A stretch of 64,000 nucleotides of DNA from the NCBI GenBank assembly GCA_022818135.1, contig JAFMSR010000005.1, positions 31,427,254-31,491,253 on the forward strand, in the 5' to 3' direction. The notes beneath the pieces are model-generated. The model did no database searches, was not told the DNA's origin, and worked only from the letters and a program-made list of their open reading frames with translations. Shown here in pieces: positions 23,165 through 34,469 of this stretch. The stretch comes from Saxidomus purpurata (lineage: Eukaryota; Mollusca; Bivalvia; Venerida; Veneridae). The position numbers were made by a program, and so were the translations under genes. Numbering within the stretch: position 1 is the stretch's first letter; every line of letters begins with the position of its first letter.

Positions 23165-23640
23165 TTTTTCAACATAACTAAGTTTAAAATTCAACTAACT
23201 AAGTTGAAAATTCAAGATAGTAAGTTGAAAAATCAAAATACTAAGTTGAAAATTCAAAATACTAAATTGATTACTTAAGATACTAAGTTGAATATTCAAC
23301 TTATTAAGTTGAATATTAATAAGTTGAATATTCAAGATACTAAGTTGAAAATTCAAGATAGTAAGTTGAAAATTCAAAATACTAAGTTGAAAATTCAAAA
23401 TACTAAATTGATTATTTAAGATACTAAGTTGAATATTCAACTTATTAAGTTGAAAATTTAAGATACTTATTTGAATATTCAAGATACTAAGTTGAAAATT
23501 CATCTTACTATAAGTTGAAAATCAACCTACTAAGTTGAAAATTTAAGATACTAAGTTGAATATCAGTAAGTTTAAATGTTCACCTTAGTAAGCTGAATTT
23601 TAAATTTAGTAAGTTGAAAATTCAAAAAGTGAAAAATTAT
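23165..23640 (+). repeat. 21-22 bp AT-rich minisatellite
   Basis: About 20 copies of variants of TACTAAGTTGAAAATTCAAG. The unit length is often 21 bases, so the minus strand gives an open frame of a seven-residue repeat (ILNFQLS). That frame is a by-product. Two sub-blocks of about 165 bp (23230-23330 and 23395-23460) repeat the same order of variants, indicating segmental duplication within the array. Confidence 0.85.
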
Positions 23641-24667
23641 TGCACGGCAGAAGCCAGGGTTAGAACCTGAATGTCACCTAGCAATGCAAAGTAAGAATGC
23701 TTTGGACTAAACAGGCATTGCAACAACCACAAAGAAGGTCTTTAATGCGAACCAACAATTTTGTCTACCGCACATAACCCTTTCTACTGCACTTAAATAG
23801 GCACTCCCTAAAACAGGTGTCAAATCAAGTAATTTAATAAGAATAAATAATAGAATATTTGAAAGACTGATTATTATTATTTAACCCAAAAGTTTAAGCT
23901 ATACATTCAAGTAGTTTTCAGTAAAATCAGTGTTTTAAAATATTTTGCAGTAACGTAGAACAGTATGTATGGAGCTTCTAATCTGCCAGCTTTAGGGAAT
24001 GTCCCTTTAAATCAAGTGATATAAAATGAATTGTAATAAAAACACTTTTGATCTTATTCCACAACAAATCTAGAAAATACTTTTTTCCACAGATACAAGC
24101 ATTTTAACAGTTTAAGACTACATCAAATGATGCTCAAGCACAACTGCTAGCTTGTGTCTGAAATGCTGCAAAGTGTCCTTAGTTTGATCCATGATAACAT
24201 TTTTATCAGTATCACCTCATTAAATAAACTTTTAGCTTCTTAATTTTAAGATTTACGGTAAACCTCTATTTTTCACCATCTTACAGCTTAGTCCCATTGA
24301 AAATCACTGGAGTGTTTAATATTGTCCACTTGGCATTTACATTAAAAAAGGGGTCTTCTTAAAGTAACCATTATCTTTGCTTACTATGAATTAAAAGTTG
24401 TTATCTTAGCATATCTACCAAGGTATAACTGAATGTGCAAAACATTTTATTAACCCCTCATGTAATTACTTACTATGACTGATACATTGCCATGAAAACT
24501 TCATGCGTGTTGGTCAGCAGAGGGTATGTATACCAGAGTTTCCTCATTTTTGTGCTGCAGGTTCGAGAACACTTGGAAGGTAGTTTTTACCTATTGTTAG
24601 AGTTCAACCATTTTCAAACATTTTGTTGTAGACTTGTCTTTTAAATTTATTTAGGGTAAGATTTATT
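23641..24667. other. Unassigned DNA with a weak tRNA-like scrap
   Basis: Just after the minisatellite the minus strand reads GGTTCTAACCCTGGC, a B-box-like motif (about 23664), possibly from a SINE. The remainder has no recognised feature. Confidence 0.35.
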
Positions 24668-24945
24668 TTCCCCTCTCCTTGGCGGAGGGGATATAGTAAC
24701 GGGCTCTGTTTGCTGTCAGTCATACTTTTGTTCTGAACATAACTTCAAAAGTACCGAAGGGAATTGCTTGAAACTTGACAAACAGACAGAGGACATTGAG
24801 AGATAGTGCGCAGTGCCAATAACTGTACCTTGTCTTATTTTTCAATTATTTCCCTTTGTAACATTTTTTTCATTTTTCTTGTCCGAAGCATAACTCCAAA
24901 AGTATGTGTGAGCTATTAGGATCTCTTCCAATCAAGAGGCTGTTG
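24668..24945 (+). mobile_element. Further tandem-core repeat family, 5' fragment
   Basis: CCCCTCTCCTTGGCGGAGGGG forms a terminal-type hairpin. Core-like text follows (AACATAACTTCAAAAGTACC; GACATTGAGAGATAGTGCGC; CTTGTCCGAAGCATAACTCC), parallel to family C units but distinct. It is truncated where family A-like sequence begins. Confidence 0.5.
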
Positions 24946-25330
24946 TACATCCTACGTCCGTCCACCATTTCCTTCAAACGATATCTCCTCTGAAACCACT
25001 GGGCCAATGTTGATGAAACTTTGCAGGGATGTTCATTGCATGAAGCTCTATTAACTGATCAAAGTTGTTCAAGGAATTCCATTCCATGTAAAACTCTGGT
25101 TGCTATGGCAACAAATGGGAAAAACTTTAAAAATCTTCTTCTCTGAAACCACAAGGCCTAGAGCTTAGAAATTTGGCATGTAGCGTTGTCTAGTGGACCT
25201 CTACCAAGAGTGTTCAAGTTATGAACCCCGGGTCAAAATTGACCCCATGTGGGTGGTCACTTAGTTTTGCATAGGCTTATATAGGAAAAACTTTTAAGGC
25301 ATGGCCGAGAGCTGAGATATTTGGCATGCT
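24946..25330 (+). mobile_element. Family A fragment
   Basis: Contains CTGAAACCACTGGGCCAATG, TTGATGAAACTTTGCAGGGA, CTCTGGTTGCTATGGCAAC and one and a half core units. It is truncated at both ends. Confidence 0.65.
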
Positions 25331-25734
25331 GCATTGTCTCATGTCAGGTACTTATATTCAGTAACCACTTGCGGGATTGATTAGAAACTAACCAATAGTG
25401 TTCAGGGATATCAGACAATCGGGTTAGATAACTCCTGACTGAATTTATTATAAATTGTTGTCCTTGTTGAAATTTTGGTTAAAGTTTTGCATGCAAGATT
25501 TGATTTAGGATTTATTTTAAAAGTCTTTAGGGGTGTCAGACTGTCAAGTTAGATAATTTTTGTATGAATTTAGTACAAATTATGGCCAATGTTTAACTTA
25601 ATAAATATGGTTGAAATTTTGCATGCAAGGTACTTATATTCAGTAACCACTTGTGGGATTGATTTGAAACTAACCAATAGTGTTCAGGGATATCAGACAA
25701 TCAAGTTAGTTAACTCCTGACTGAATAACTCCTT
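25331..25734 (+). repeat. Family B-like core units (about 140/282 bp)
   Basis: GGTACTTATATTCAGTAACC occurs at about 25347 and 25629, spacing 282 bp. A related half-unit lies between them (AAAGTTTTGCATGCAAGATT; AGGGGTGTCAGACTGTCAAG). The text AAAGTTTTGCATGC also occurs in the family B fragment at 13245. Confidence 0.6.
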
Positions 25735-26885
25735 TGCCAGGGTGAGCTTTTCTAATGGATGATTGTACATTGTCCGTCAAAATTTTGATTAAATGACTTC
25801 TCCTCTGAAACCACTGGGCCAATGTTGATGAAACTATGCAGGGATGTTCCTTGCATGAAGCTCTACCAAAATTGTTCAAAGAATTCCATTCCATGAAGAA
25901 CTCTGGTAGCTATGGCAAAAAATAGGAAAAATATTCTTCTCTGAAACCACAAGGCCTAGATTTGAGTTATTTAGAATGTAGCATTTCTAGTGGAGTTCAG
26001 ATTATGAGCCCTGGGTCAAAATTGACCCCGTGTGGTTGGTCACTTAGTTTTGCATAGGCTTATATAGGAAAAAAAAAATCTTTTTCTCTGAAAGCACAAG
26101 CTCTAGAGCTTAGATATTAAGCATGTTGCATTGTCTAGTGGACCTCTACCAAGATTGTTCAAATTATGAGCCCAGGGTCATAATTGACCATGCCCGGGGG
26201 ATCACTTGGTTTTACATAGGCTTATATAGGAAAAAACTTTAAAAATCTTCTTCTCTGAAACCACAAGGCCTAGAGCTTAAATATTAAGCATGTTGCATTG
26301 TCTAGTGGACCTCTACCAAGATTGTTCAAATTATGAGGCCTGGTCAAAACTGACCCCATCCGGGAGGTCACTTGGTTTTACGTAGCCTTATATAGGAAAA
26401 CAATTTAAAAATCTTCTCGGAAACCACAAGGCCTAGAGCTTAGATATTTGGCATGTGGCATTGTCTGGTGGACCTTCACCAAGATTGTTCAAATTATGAA
26501 CCCTGGGTCAAAATTGACCCCATCCGGGGGGTCACTTGGTTTTACATAGGCTCATGTAGGAAAAACTTTAAAATCTTCTTTGAAACCACAAGGCCTAGAG
26601 CTGAGATATTTAGCATGTAGCATTGTCTAGTGGACCTTTACCAAGATTGTTCAAATCATGACCCCCTGGTCAAAATTAACCCTTCCCAGGAGGGGGGAAT
26701 GCACTTGATTTCACATAGGCTTATATAGGAAAAAACCACAAGGCCGACAGGCAGATAATAGATATTTGAAATGTTACTTAGCATTGTGTAGTGGACCTCT
26801 ACAAATAAGGTTTGAATCATGACCCCTTTTATTATAGCAAATGGTAGTCAGGTGAGCAATAAAGGGGCATCATGGCCCTCTTGTT
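25735..26885 (+). mobile_element. Family A element, about six core units, intact 3' end
   Basis: It is 5'-truncated (begins TTTGCCAGGGTGAGC) and is followed by the standard leader and about six units of 150-170 bp. The 3' end is clear: TCAGGTGAGC (26848-26857) is the inverse of the family 5' terminus. It is followed by AATAAA, hairpin text GGGGCATCATGGCCC and TCTTGTT ending at 26885. Another family A start begins at the next base. Confidence 0.8.
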
Positions 26886-27200
26886 AGCTCACCTGAGGAT
26901 GAAGTGCTAAGGTGAGATATTGTGATCCCCTTTTGTCTGTCGTCTGTCTGTCCACATTTAAGCTTGTGTATGCTATAGAGGTTGCATTTGTCATTGGATC
27001 TTCATGAAACTTATGATTGCCTCGATGATATCTAGGTTAAGTTCCAACATGGGTCATCTAGGGTCAAAAACTAGGTCACAGGGTCAAATCATAAAAAAAC
27101 ATGTGTATGCTATAGAGGTTGCACCATATCCTCAAATTTCATGGTCATAGAAAGAGCAATTGGCAGGGGTGGTCCATGTATCCATATTCCTCACCGTTAA
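26886..27200 (+). mobile_element. Family A element, 5' part
   Basis: Starts AGCTCACCTGAGGATG immediately after the preceding element's CTTGTT. Includes GTGTATGCTATAGAGGTTGC twice. It is truncated near 27200 with no 3' hairpin. The leader differs from the 25735 copy and matches the subtype at 53339. Confidence 0.65.
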
Positions 27201-27442
27201 CAACATTAAGACTGTTTTAAACACAATTTGCAGATGAAAGCAATGATATAAAGCTGCTCTGCTCCACAACCTCTGCATGTTGATCCACAGACATATTACT
27301 AAACACAGGCATATCATTAACTGTAATAATATTTTTGAATTTGTTTGCAGTCAAAAGTTTGGTTTTCCTTCTGTTCTGGTTTTGATGCAGCTCCAAGTTG
27401 ATCCTGCCTTTCATTGTTATTTTATTCTTTCTTACCATTTTT

Positions 27443-27620
27443 ATACCCCCGAAACAAAGTTATTGATAACTACTGGTTGGAATTCAATATTACTCCATAC
27501 AATGGCCAAGTACATTGGTAGGAAGTGCAGTGCACAGGAGCCATAACTCTATCTTGACTCATTACAGAGTTATTGCCCTTTGTTACTTTTCCTTGTCTGG
27601 ACCATAACTTGACATATATG
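27443..27620 (+). mobile_element. Family C element, truncated, internally deleted
   Basis: TATACCCCCGAAACAAAG joins directly to mid-unit text (TGATAACTACTGGTTGGAAT), so the G-rich leader is deleted. About one unit follows, to CCTTGTCTGGACCATAACTT. No 3' end is found. Confidence 0.65.
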
Positions 27621-28089
27621 TGTACAGTCTGTGTTGTTCTTATATGGATGAAAGCTCGCAGGGCGCAAAACACCCTTCAGGGGAAGCCCGACCATAGGTA
27701 AACGTATGTTCGAATATTTAATTGATTAGTGATAGCAATGAAATTAATGATTTCACATATACCCATGAAAAATTGACAAGTTTCAACTTTGGGACATCAT
27801 GCTTACCAAAATGATATGCTGCACCGTCTACCAAGTATTCCACTGACTGTTTTTTTATATTTCTAAAACATTTTATGGTTATCTATTTTAAAATACGCAA
27901 CCCATGTAAATGAAAATAATTTCTGAAAAAATATTGAGCAATCGAAATGACGTATAATATCAGGCCCACGAAATTCTCCGAACTTTCTGCAGCGGTTACT
28001 TCCCCTTACAGTATATGGTAAGAGAGTGGAATCGCTGTGCGGGGTTTGACAACTTATGATTTAGCCCGATGTAGGTAGTGCCTATTTTT
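27621..28089. other. Unassigned spacer
   Basis: No recognised gene, RNA or repeat. Confidence 0.4.
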
Positions 28090-30484
28090 AAGCAGGTTTT
28101 TTGAAAAAAACCAACTTATTAGAATGGCGATGTCGTATGGCGGGCGGGCGGGCGTCAAACATTGGTTTCCGTTGGATAACTTTAGTTAGGAGTGACCAAT
28201 TGCAATGAAACTTGGTGTGTAGGTAGCTTGCGTGGAGACGCCGCTTGGGAACGCATTTAGGGTCACAAGGGTCAAGGTCAAGGTCACTGTTACTAAGAAT
28301 AGAAAAACAGTTTCCGTTGGATAACTTTAGTTAGGAGTGACCAATTGCAATGAAACTTGGTGTGTAGGTAGCTTGCATGGAGACAAAAATTGGGATTGCA
28401 TTTGGGGTCAATAGGGTCAAGTTCAAGGTCACTGTTACTAAAAATAGAAAAACAGTTTCCGCTCAATAACTCTAAGCTAGGAGTGACCAATTGCAATGAA
28501 ACTTGGTGTGTAGGTAGCTTGCGTTGAGATGCCGCTTGAGATTGCATTTGGGGTCACTAGAGTCAAGGTCAAGGTCACTGTTACTAAAAATAGAAAAATG
28601 GTTTCCGCTCAATAACTTGAGTTAGGAGTGACCAATTGTAATGAAACTTGGTGTGTAGGTAGCTTGCGTGGAGAGGAAGCTTTTGGTCACTAGGGTCAAG
28701 GTCACTAGGGTCAAGGTCACTGTTACTAAAAATAGATTTTTATTTATTTTTAGGTTTTTAGATTGTTTTAAACAAGAAAAAAAAATTCCTGGGTCAAGGT
28801 CACTAGCAGGGCTTCGATAATATGGTCAACTCAATCGGTCCGGGCTGAGTCTCTGACATTATTGATGTTGCAAATCATGTTACCCCACCCACTTCGGCAA
28901 TACAGCGGAAGTTACTCTCTTGTTCTATTATGCGGTTTTACAGTAATGTCATGCTCAAAATACACAATTTTGTTTTTCAAAATTCATTTCCTGTTGAAAT
29001 TGATCAATATTTTATCATGCCTGAAGTTTATTTACGTATATTTCGGAAGGAAAAGCAAGCAACTAATGTCTGCCGAGTTCAGCCAAATTTATTGAGAAAC
29101 TGTTTACAGTCGCACCGTGCGACGGGAGGTAATAAAAGCAAGTCTCCGGCTCCGGTCTTTGAATGCCTCGGAAATGATCTGTATAATAATTAGCCATGAA
29201 AATATTTTTGCATAATATTAATTTATCTTTTAATACATGACCATTCGTGACGTAGGAAAGAGCCTGCAAAAATATTCGCCGGTCGGCAATTTACGAATTA
29301 CAATTGTACTTTGGAAAAAATAGGTCTTAACCACATATATATTTTTTTTCAAATTTAAATAAAGTAGATCTACATTTACAAATTGTGTTATTTGATTTAT
29401 TTTCTAAAACTGAACATCGGGAGTGCTGAAACTACATTATGATAACCGACAAGGCACTATTCCAAGTAAATAGCTGCAATCATCAAAGTATTGCCAGAGG
29501 CATTTGGCTTTGTCCTCTGATTGTTAATTACCGACCGATTTACGAAGTGGCAGTCGGATTATCTGACACGTTTATTGCTCTTCCTGGGGGCAAATAACAG
29601 ACCTGTAGGTGTTGACAGGAGCATGTGTATTGTGATTTTCAACACATTTTGGAACGAAAATGTAGAAATTCTCGGACCGATTTAGAATTGCTTTTCAGAC
29701 TTGTGAATCGGTTTTTGAAGTCAAAATTCGGCCAGAACCGAAAAACCGAAGATTATCGAAGCCCTGGTCACTAGGGTCAAGGTCAAAGTCAGTGTTACTT
29801 AAAATAGATTTTTATTTATTTTTAGTTTTTAGTCTTTTGAGCAAAAAAAATTTTTTTCGGGGTCAAGGTCACTAGGGTCAAGGTCACTGTTACTAAAAAT
29901 TGATTACTATTTTTTTTAGTTTTTAGATTGTTTCAAGCAAAAAAAATTTTTTTGGGTCAAGGTCACTAGGGTCAAGGTCACTGTTACTAAAAATAGATTT
30001 TTATTTAATTTTAGTTTTTAGATTGTTTTAGGCAAAAAAAAATTTTTCCGTGGTCAAGGTCACTAGGGTCAAGGTCAAGGTCAAGGTCAGTGTTACTAAA
30101 AATAGATTTTTATTTATTTTTAGTTTTTAGTCTTTAAACAAAAGATTTTTTTCAGGGTCAAGGTCACTAGGGTCAAGGTCAAGGTCATTGTTACTAAAAA
30201 TAGATTTTTATTTATTTTTAGTTTTTAGATTGTTTTAAGGAAAAAAAATATTAGGGGGTCAAGGTCACTAGGGTCAAGGTCAAGGTCACTGTTACTAAAA
30301 TATATTTATTTTTAGTTTTTAAATTGTAGCAAAAAAAAATTTGGGGGTCAAGGTCACAAGGGTCAAAGTCAAGGGCACTGTTACTAAAATAGGGGGGAGT
30401 CAAGATGACTGTTTTTTTTTTATTCTACAATTTCTGCAGGCGCCGTTTAAACCTGCTTTGGCGGCATTGCCGCGTCTTCTTGTT
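28090..30484 (+). mobile_element. Family D element with hAT insertion
   Basis: The 5' end AAGCAGGTTT overlaps a hairpin GGTTTTTT-GA-AAAAAACC (28095-28112), then a GGCGGGCGGGCGGG tract. Four units of about 145 bp follow (GTGACCAATTGCAATGAAAC; GTGTGTAGGTAGCTTGCGTG; AGGGTCAAGGTCAAGGTCAC). A second array of roughly 95-100 bp units alternates TTTTTAGATTGTTTTAAGC-like and A-rich text with GTCAAGGTCACTAGGGTCAA. The 3' side has AAACCTGCTT (30449-30458, exact inverse of the 5' start), hairpin GCGGCATTGCCGC (30461-30473) and TTCTTGTT ending at 30484. A 960-bp hAT element interrupts it at 28807-29766. Confidence 0.8.
28807..29766 (+). mobile_element. Non-autonomous hAT element, 960 bp
   Basis: Perfect 15-bp terminal inverted repeats (CAGGGCTTCGATAAT) are flanked by an 8-bp direct duplication GTCACTAG (28799-28806 and 29767-29774) of the family D target. 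Ends beginning CAGGG with 8-bp duplications are diagnostic of hAT. There is no transposase frame. Open frames at 28862-29193 are short and overlapping. It shares the internal blocks CAATCGGTCCGG and GACACGTTTATTG with the 412-bp element at 42913. Confidence 0.9.
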
Positions 30485-30670
30485 ATATTTTTTTTACACA
30501 TGTATGTATACAGACTGTGTCGCTCAGAGACGATCAATCCTCAAGTACTTTCAGTCCTTTTTCAGATTTTTACTATTATGAGCATGTATAATAATTATAG
30601 TCTTAATAATACAGCTAGCTCACTTCATGGAAAATTTCATGAATTTTCAATTTGCCACAGGTCAATAGTA

Positions 30671-31356
30671 CAGTTAAACTTCATTCGCTCGAACTCGAAG
30701 AGACTGGTGATTTCGGTTTGAGGGATTGGTAGTTCGAGCGATCGAGGTTTGTCAGCATGGTCAGTCATGGGGGTTGCCATACATCCTTTATCAAGACCAT
30801 GGGAGTTATTGCGCGTACAATGGTACACACATGTAAATGTGCATGTATATTATAAACTTGTAGCTTACCTTTGATCAAAAGACAAATTAAAACTCACAAT
30901 TTATTCTAAGTGTTGTAATGTGAAAGTGTGAAATGTTTGCTTTTCATTAAATAATTTATTCAATTTTCTAAAAAAAAAACACTTTAGATTAAAGCCAATC
31001 TGCTACTTATTGCTGTAGACATCGTGAGCGACTTTCTGTCTGTTTGTACATTAATTGCAAATTTAACAAGGTATGAATATCACACGCTGTTTCGCAGCGC
31101 TTGTGTCTGACAGATGATCATCAATGCATTGTTTGCGTGATAATTGAGATTACCACCTTTTATTGTTCGAGCTAAAGGATGTGCTTTAAAATGAAATTGA
31201 TCTGAAGGGACCGTGGTACAGGTTCGAGAGATCGAGAGATTGGTGTTCGAGGTTTCGGTGGTGGAACAATATGATTTACATGTATATAGAGCTTTTGCCG
31301 GGACCGCCGGTCGGGTTCAAGCAATCGCTAGTGTTCGAGCGAAAGAAGTTTAACTG
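30671..31356 (+). mobile_element. pogo/Tigger-like MITE, 686 bp
   Basis: Termini CAGTTAAACTTCATTCGCTC (left) and the inverse of CAGTTAAACTTCTTTCGCTC (right) form inverted repeats of at least 24 bp with one mismatch. They are flanked by TA on both sides (30669-30670, 31357-31358). CAGT-starting ends with a TA duplication and internal GTTCGAG/CTCGAAC texts fit pogo/Tigger-type Tc1-mariner elements. No transposase is present. Confidence 0.8.
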
Positions 31357-31814
31357 TAAGTGAAAATACTAAGTTCAGACTATACTTCTGACAGGTATTC
31401 ATATTCAGATATTAAGAATTAATGAATTTAAACATTAATAAATTTAAAGAACAACTGAACATGTAAACTAACACTGCCAATTAGCTTCATGAGAAATGGA
31501 AAATTTATACTTGAGGTTACATAATGCTAATAGTCAGTGTCTTGAATTGTATACAGTATTGTATATAGGCCTTATTAATCTTAAAGGACTTTCATAAAAC
31601 TAAAACTAAATAAAATGCAAGAACCTTCTATGTGTACATGAATACAGTTGTCAAGAATGTTTCTTTTTGAAGTTGAACAGATAATACTATTACATGTAAT
31701 AGCTCTCTAAGTATTGAAGTGCTTTGATAACTATGACAAGTTTTACTGAACCTTAATTTCCTAACAAATTATGAACTGCATGCTTTTGTTGCATATCTGG
31801 GAAACCTTTTGCTA

Positions 31815-31975
31815 TCCTCTCAGTGGTCAAGCTGACTTGAGATCACTACAACCTCTAGTTGACAGAGGGCCATGGGTTCAAGTCTGGCTATTCAGGGGTC
31901 AATTATTGTGCCATGTTAATCACAGAGTAAACGCTAAACAAATGAATAAAGATAGTAACATAAACAAGGCTTAAT
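31815..31975 (+). mobile_element. tRNA-derived SINE remnant
   Basis: A-box-like CTCAGTGGTCAAGCTGACTT and B-box GGGTTCAAGTCTGG are separated by about 37 bases, as in a tRNA head. The body then runs TTATTGTGCCATGTTAATCA. The body differs from the SINE at 7424, so it is probably another family. Confidence 0.55.
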
Positions 31976-31984
31976 TCCCAGAAG

Positions 31985-32660
31985 TGATAAGTACAATGGC
32001 TAGTTGTGCATGGTCCAGGTTTCTGGTCTCTAGGTCAAAGGTCAAGGTTACAGGGGCTTGAGATGGTAAAATCTTGTAGACGCTAAATCTTCAAAATCCC
32101 AGGTCAGAATTTAATGATACTTCACACAAGTGATAAGTACAATGCCTAGTTGTGCATTGTCTAGGTTTTGGGTCACTAGGTCAAAGGTCAAGGTCACAGG
32201 GGCTCGGGATGGTAAAATCTTGTGGACGCTAAATCTTCAAAGCCCCTGGTCAGAATTTGATGATACTTCACACAAGTGATAAGAACAATGCCTAGTTGTG
32301 CATTATCCAGGTTTTGGGTCTCTAGGTCAAAGGTCAAGGTCACAGAAAATCTTGTGGACGCTAAATCTCCAAAACCCCTGATCAGAATTTAATGATACTT
32401 CATACAAGTGATAAGCACCATGCCTAGTTGTGCATGGTCCATGTTTCGGGTCACTAGATCAAAGGTCACAGGGGCTTGAGATAGTAAAATCTTGTGGGCT
32501 TTGAATCTCGAAACCCGCTGGTCAAAATTTAATTATACTTCACAGAAGCCTTAAGATGTGCAAGTCCAATAATCAAAGCATTAAATATTACATGAATTTT
32601 AAATACTGTGTCAGTGGGATGTTCTGGGAGTATTCATCACCTTCATTGATAGTTCTAGTT
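31985..32660 (+). mobile_element. Family C element, 5'-truncated
   Basis: About four 132-147 bp units are homologous to the 12020-12958 copy (AATCTTGTAGACGCTAAATC at 32069; related starts at 32216, 32348, 32489). The 3' end reads GGGAGTAT, hairpin ATCACCTTCATTGAT (32636-32650) and AGTTCTAGTT. One unit lacks the CAGGGGCTCGAGATGGTA segment. Confidence 0.8.
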
Positions 32661-32841
32661 ACCGTTTGTATCCATATGACAAACACCCCCAGAAGAGTTT
32701 TAGTTATTTTAGCTTTCAGCGGATATTGCAAGATACAGTATGTGTCCTATTCTAGAGACAACCATAGTTCTTTAACAGGCCCAGTGTACAGAACAGATAC
32801 ATGGGACCTCAGATTGTAGGTCTTATCCGTAAAACCATTAG

Positions 32842-32925
32842 TTATGTTAGCGGAGGAGCTGGGGATTGAGCCTGCGATCCCAGGATTACATTGGTCCAGT
32901 GTGTTACCACTGATCCGCCCTTTCC
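32842..32925 (-). mobile_element. tRNA-derived SINE head, minus strand
   Basis: The minus strand reads GGGCGGATCAGTGGTAACAC, an A box, and about 40 bases on has GCAGGCTCAATCCCCAGC, a B box. The tRNA-like fold is plausible but it lacks a clean acceptor stem, so it is a SINE head and not a tRNA gene. It lies head-to-head with the next SINE. Confidence 0.55.
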
Positions 32926-32938
32926 CCTCCTATCTACA

Positions 32939-33190
32939 GATGAACTGGTTTAAAACGCAGAGGTTATACATGTAATCTAGGTGCGGTGGTTGATTGGTTA
33001 ATGGTCTGGACTACCAATCCAGAAGTCCCCTATTTGAATCCCAGTTGGGGTACTGGAAATTTTATTAACGTTTTTCAGTGCTATACACTGGGCATGTAAA
33101 AGAACCAAGGGTCTATTCGCGAAAGAGCTAAGGTCTGGTACCCCGATTCTCTTGTATCTGCATCTGTGTCTCTTTAACCTGCACCTGTCA
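32939..33190 (+). mobile_element. tRNA-derived SINE, plus strand
   Basis: The head GGTGCGGTGGTTGATTGGTT with A-box-like sequence is followed by TTTGAATCCCAGTTGG (B-box region). The body GGGCATGTAAAAGAACCAAG and TTGTATCTGCATCTGTGTCT matches the SINE at 7424-7735. A short preceding piece, GATGAACTGGTTTAAAACGC (32939), also matches that SINE's body, suggesting a dimeric or nested copy. Confidence 0.7.
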
Positions 33191-34469
33191 GGGGTCTTGA
33201 CTCTAAAAAATTGTGACAAAGATCTTTATCTAACCTCGTAAGTAACCTGATTTAAACCTTAACTCTCACACTTCATTTCTTCTTATCTTTTTCTAGCGCA
33301 TACCCCAAACATGGCAGTATAATCAATTTGTTGATTGTGGCCATTATGTGGTAGAAGTAGAAACCATACCACACTGCACACCAAACTAATGAAAAGGTGA
33401 AATGACTACAACAGGGTTAAAGTCATGTGTGCTAACTGCTCAACAGTGTTATATTGTCAATGTTTTATGGTCTACTGTTGACAGTAGGTTATCTTAATAT
33501 TAATAATCGGCGTATTCCTTAATTATATTTTCTTATTGTATTGGAACATCGGTTTTAGTACTGAATGACTGAGTGTAGTTATTAAACTACTTTGAGTTTC
33601 GTTTTTGAGTACCAGCGCACTGTCAGCAAACAAAAGTAAAATTTACTATTGAATTATATTCTAGATATAACCAGGTCTGAGAAAATTATTAATTGAAAAG
33701 ATATACAATGTATATAATTAGATAGAACTTTTAAGAAGTTATAGATACTTTTCTGTATATGTTTTTTTGCTTGGTAATAAGCAACCGCATTGTTTTCAAA
33801 AATGTCTGGTGTAATTATTTCATCCTTCCAACTAAAAACAAAAACTAATGTCACCCCCACCACCCTAATCATGTGACGAATACTTACTCAGTTAAATGGT
33901 ATATAGTCATGACATGATAATCTCCCTTAAAAGGTCCTACGCTATTTGTACGGAAAATGATTATACAAAAAGATGGACTTACTTTTAGTATTCTAGGTAT
34001 CTTGGTATCTTTATATTGTAAGTATATTAAGCTAATTTGCACTAAAGTAAATAGGCTTATTAACATTTATTGCAAGAAAACTTTGACCAATGACAATTCC
34101 CTTTAATGATCAATTCATCTTTTATTCTTGCCAAGTCCAGAACAGTCAAATCCAGAATGACCCACTTTTAAGTCCAGATTTCTAAAACCCTAACTAGTCT
34201 GCACTGATTATACTGACTATTTAATGGACTAAATTATCATCTGGGACGCCTATGCCTAAACTGCTCATAATATATTATAATGATTCCTTAAAAAGTTGGA
34301 CCATAATGGGTTTGGGGCTGATTTTTCTGTATAATATAATTTACATAAAAAATCCAAATCTTGAAAAAAATGTATTCAGTATAATTATGTATAGATAGTC
34401 TTGCGCAGATTCCCTTGTTATATCTTTATAAGTGCTATCACAACTTAAAAAGTTTAGTATATGTATATA
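33191..34469. other. Unassigned AT-rich DNA
   Basis: No recognised gene, RNA or repeat family. Short open frames at 33654-34066 have low-complexity products. Confidence 0.4.

Noticed and set aside
23165..23640. CRISPR-like regular repeats
   Set aside because: Units are contiguous 21-22 bp minisatellite repeats without unique spacers; the genome is eukaryotic.
30341..30721. 126-codon plus-strand open frame
   Set aside because: Starts in the family D array, crosses its 3' end and enters the pogo-like MITE, so it is a chance concatenation.
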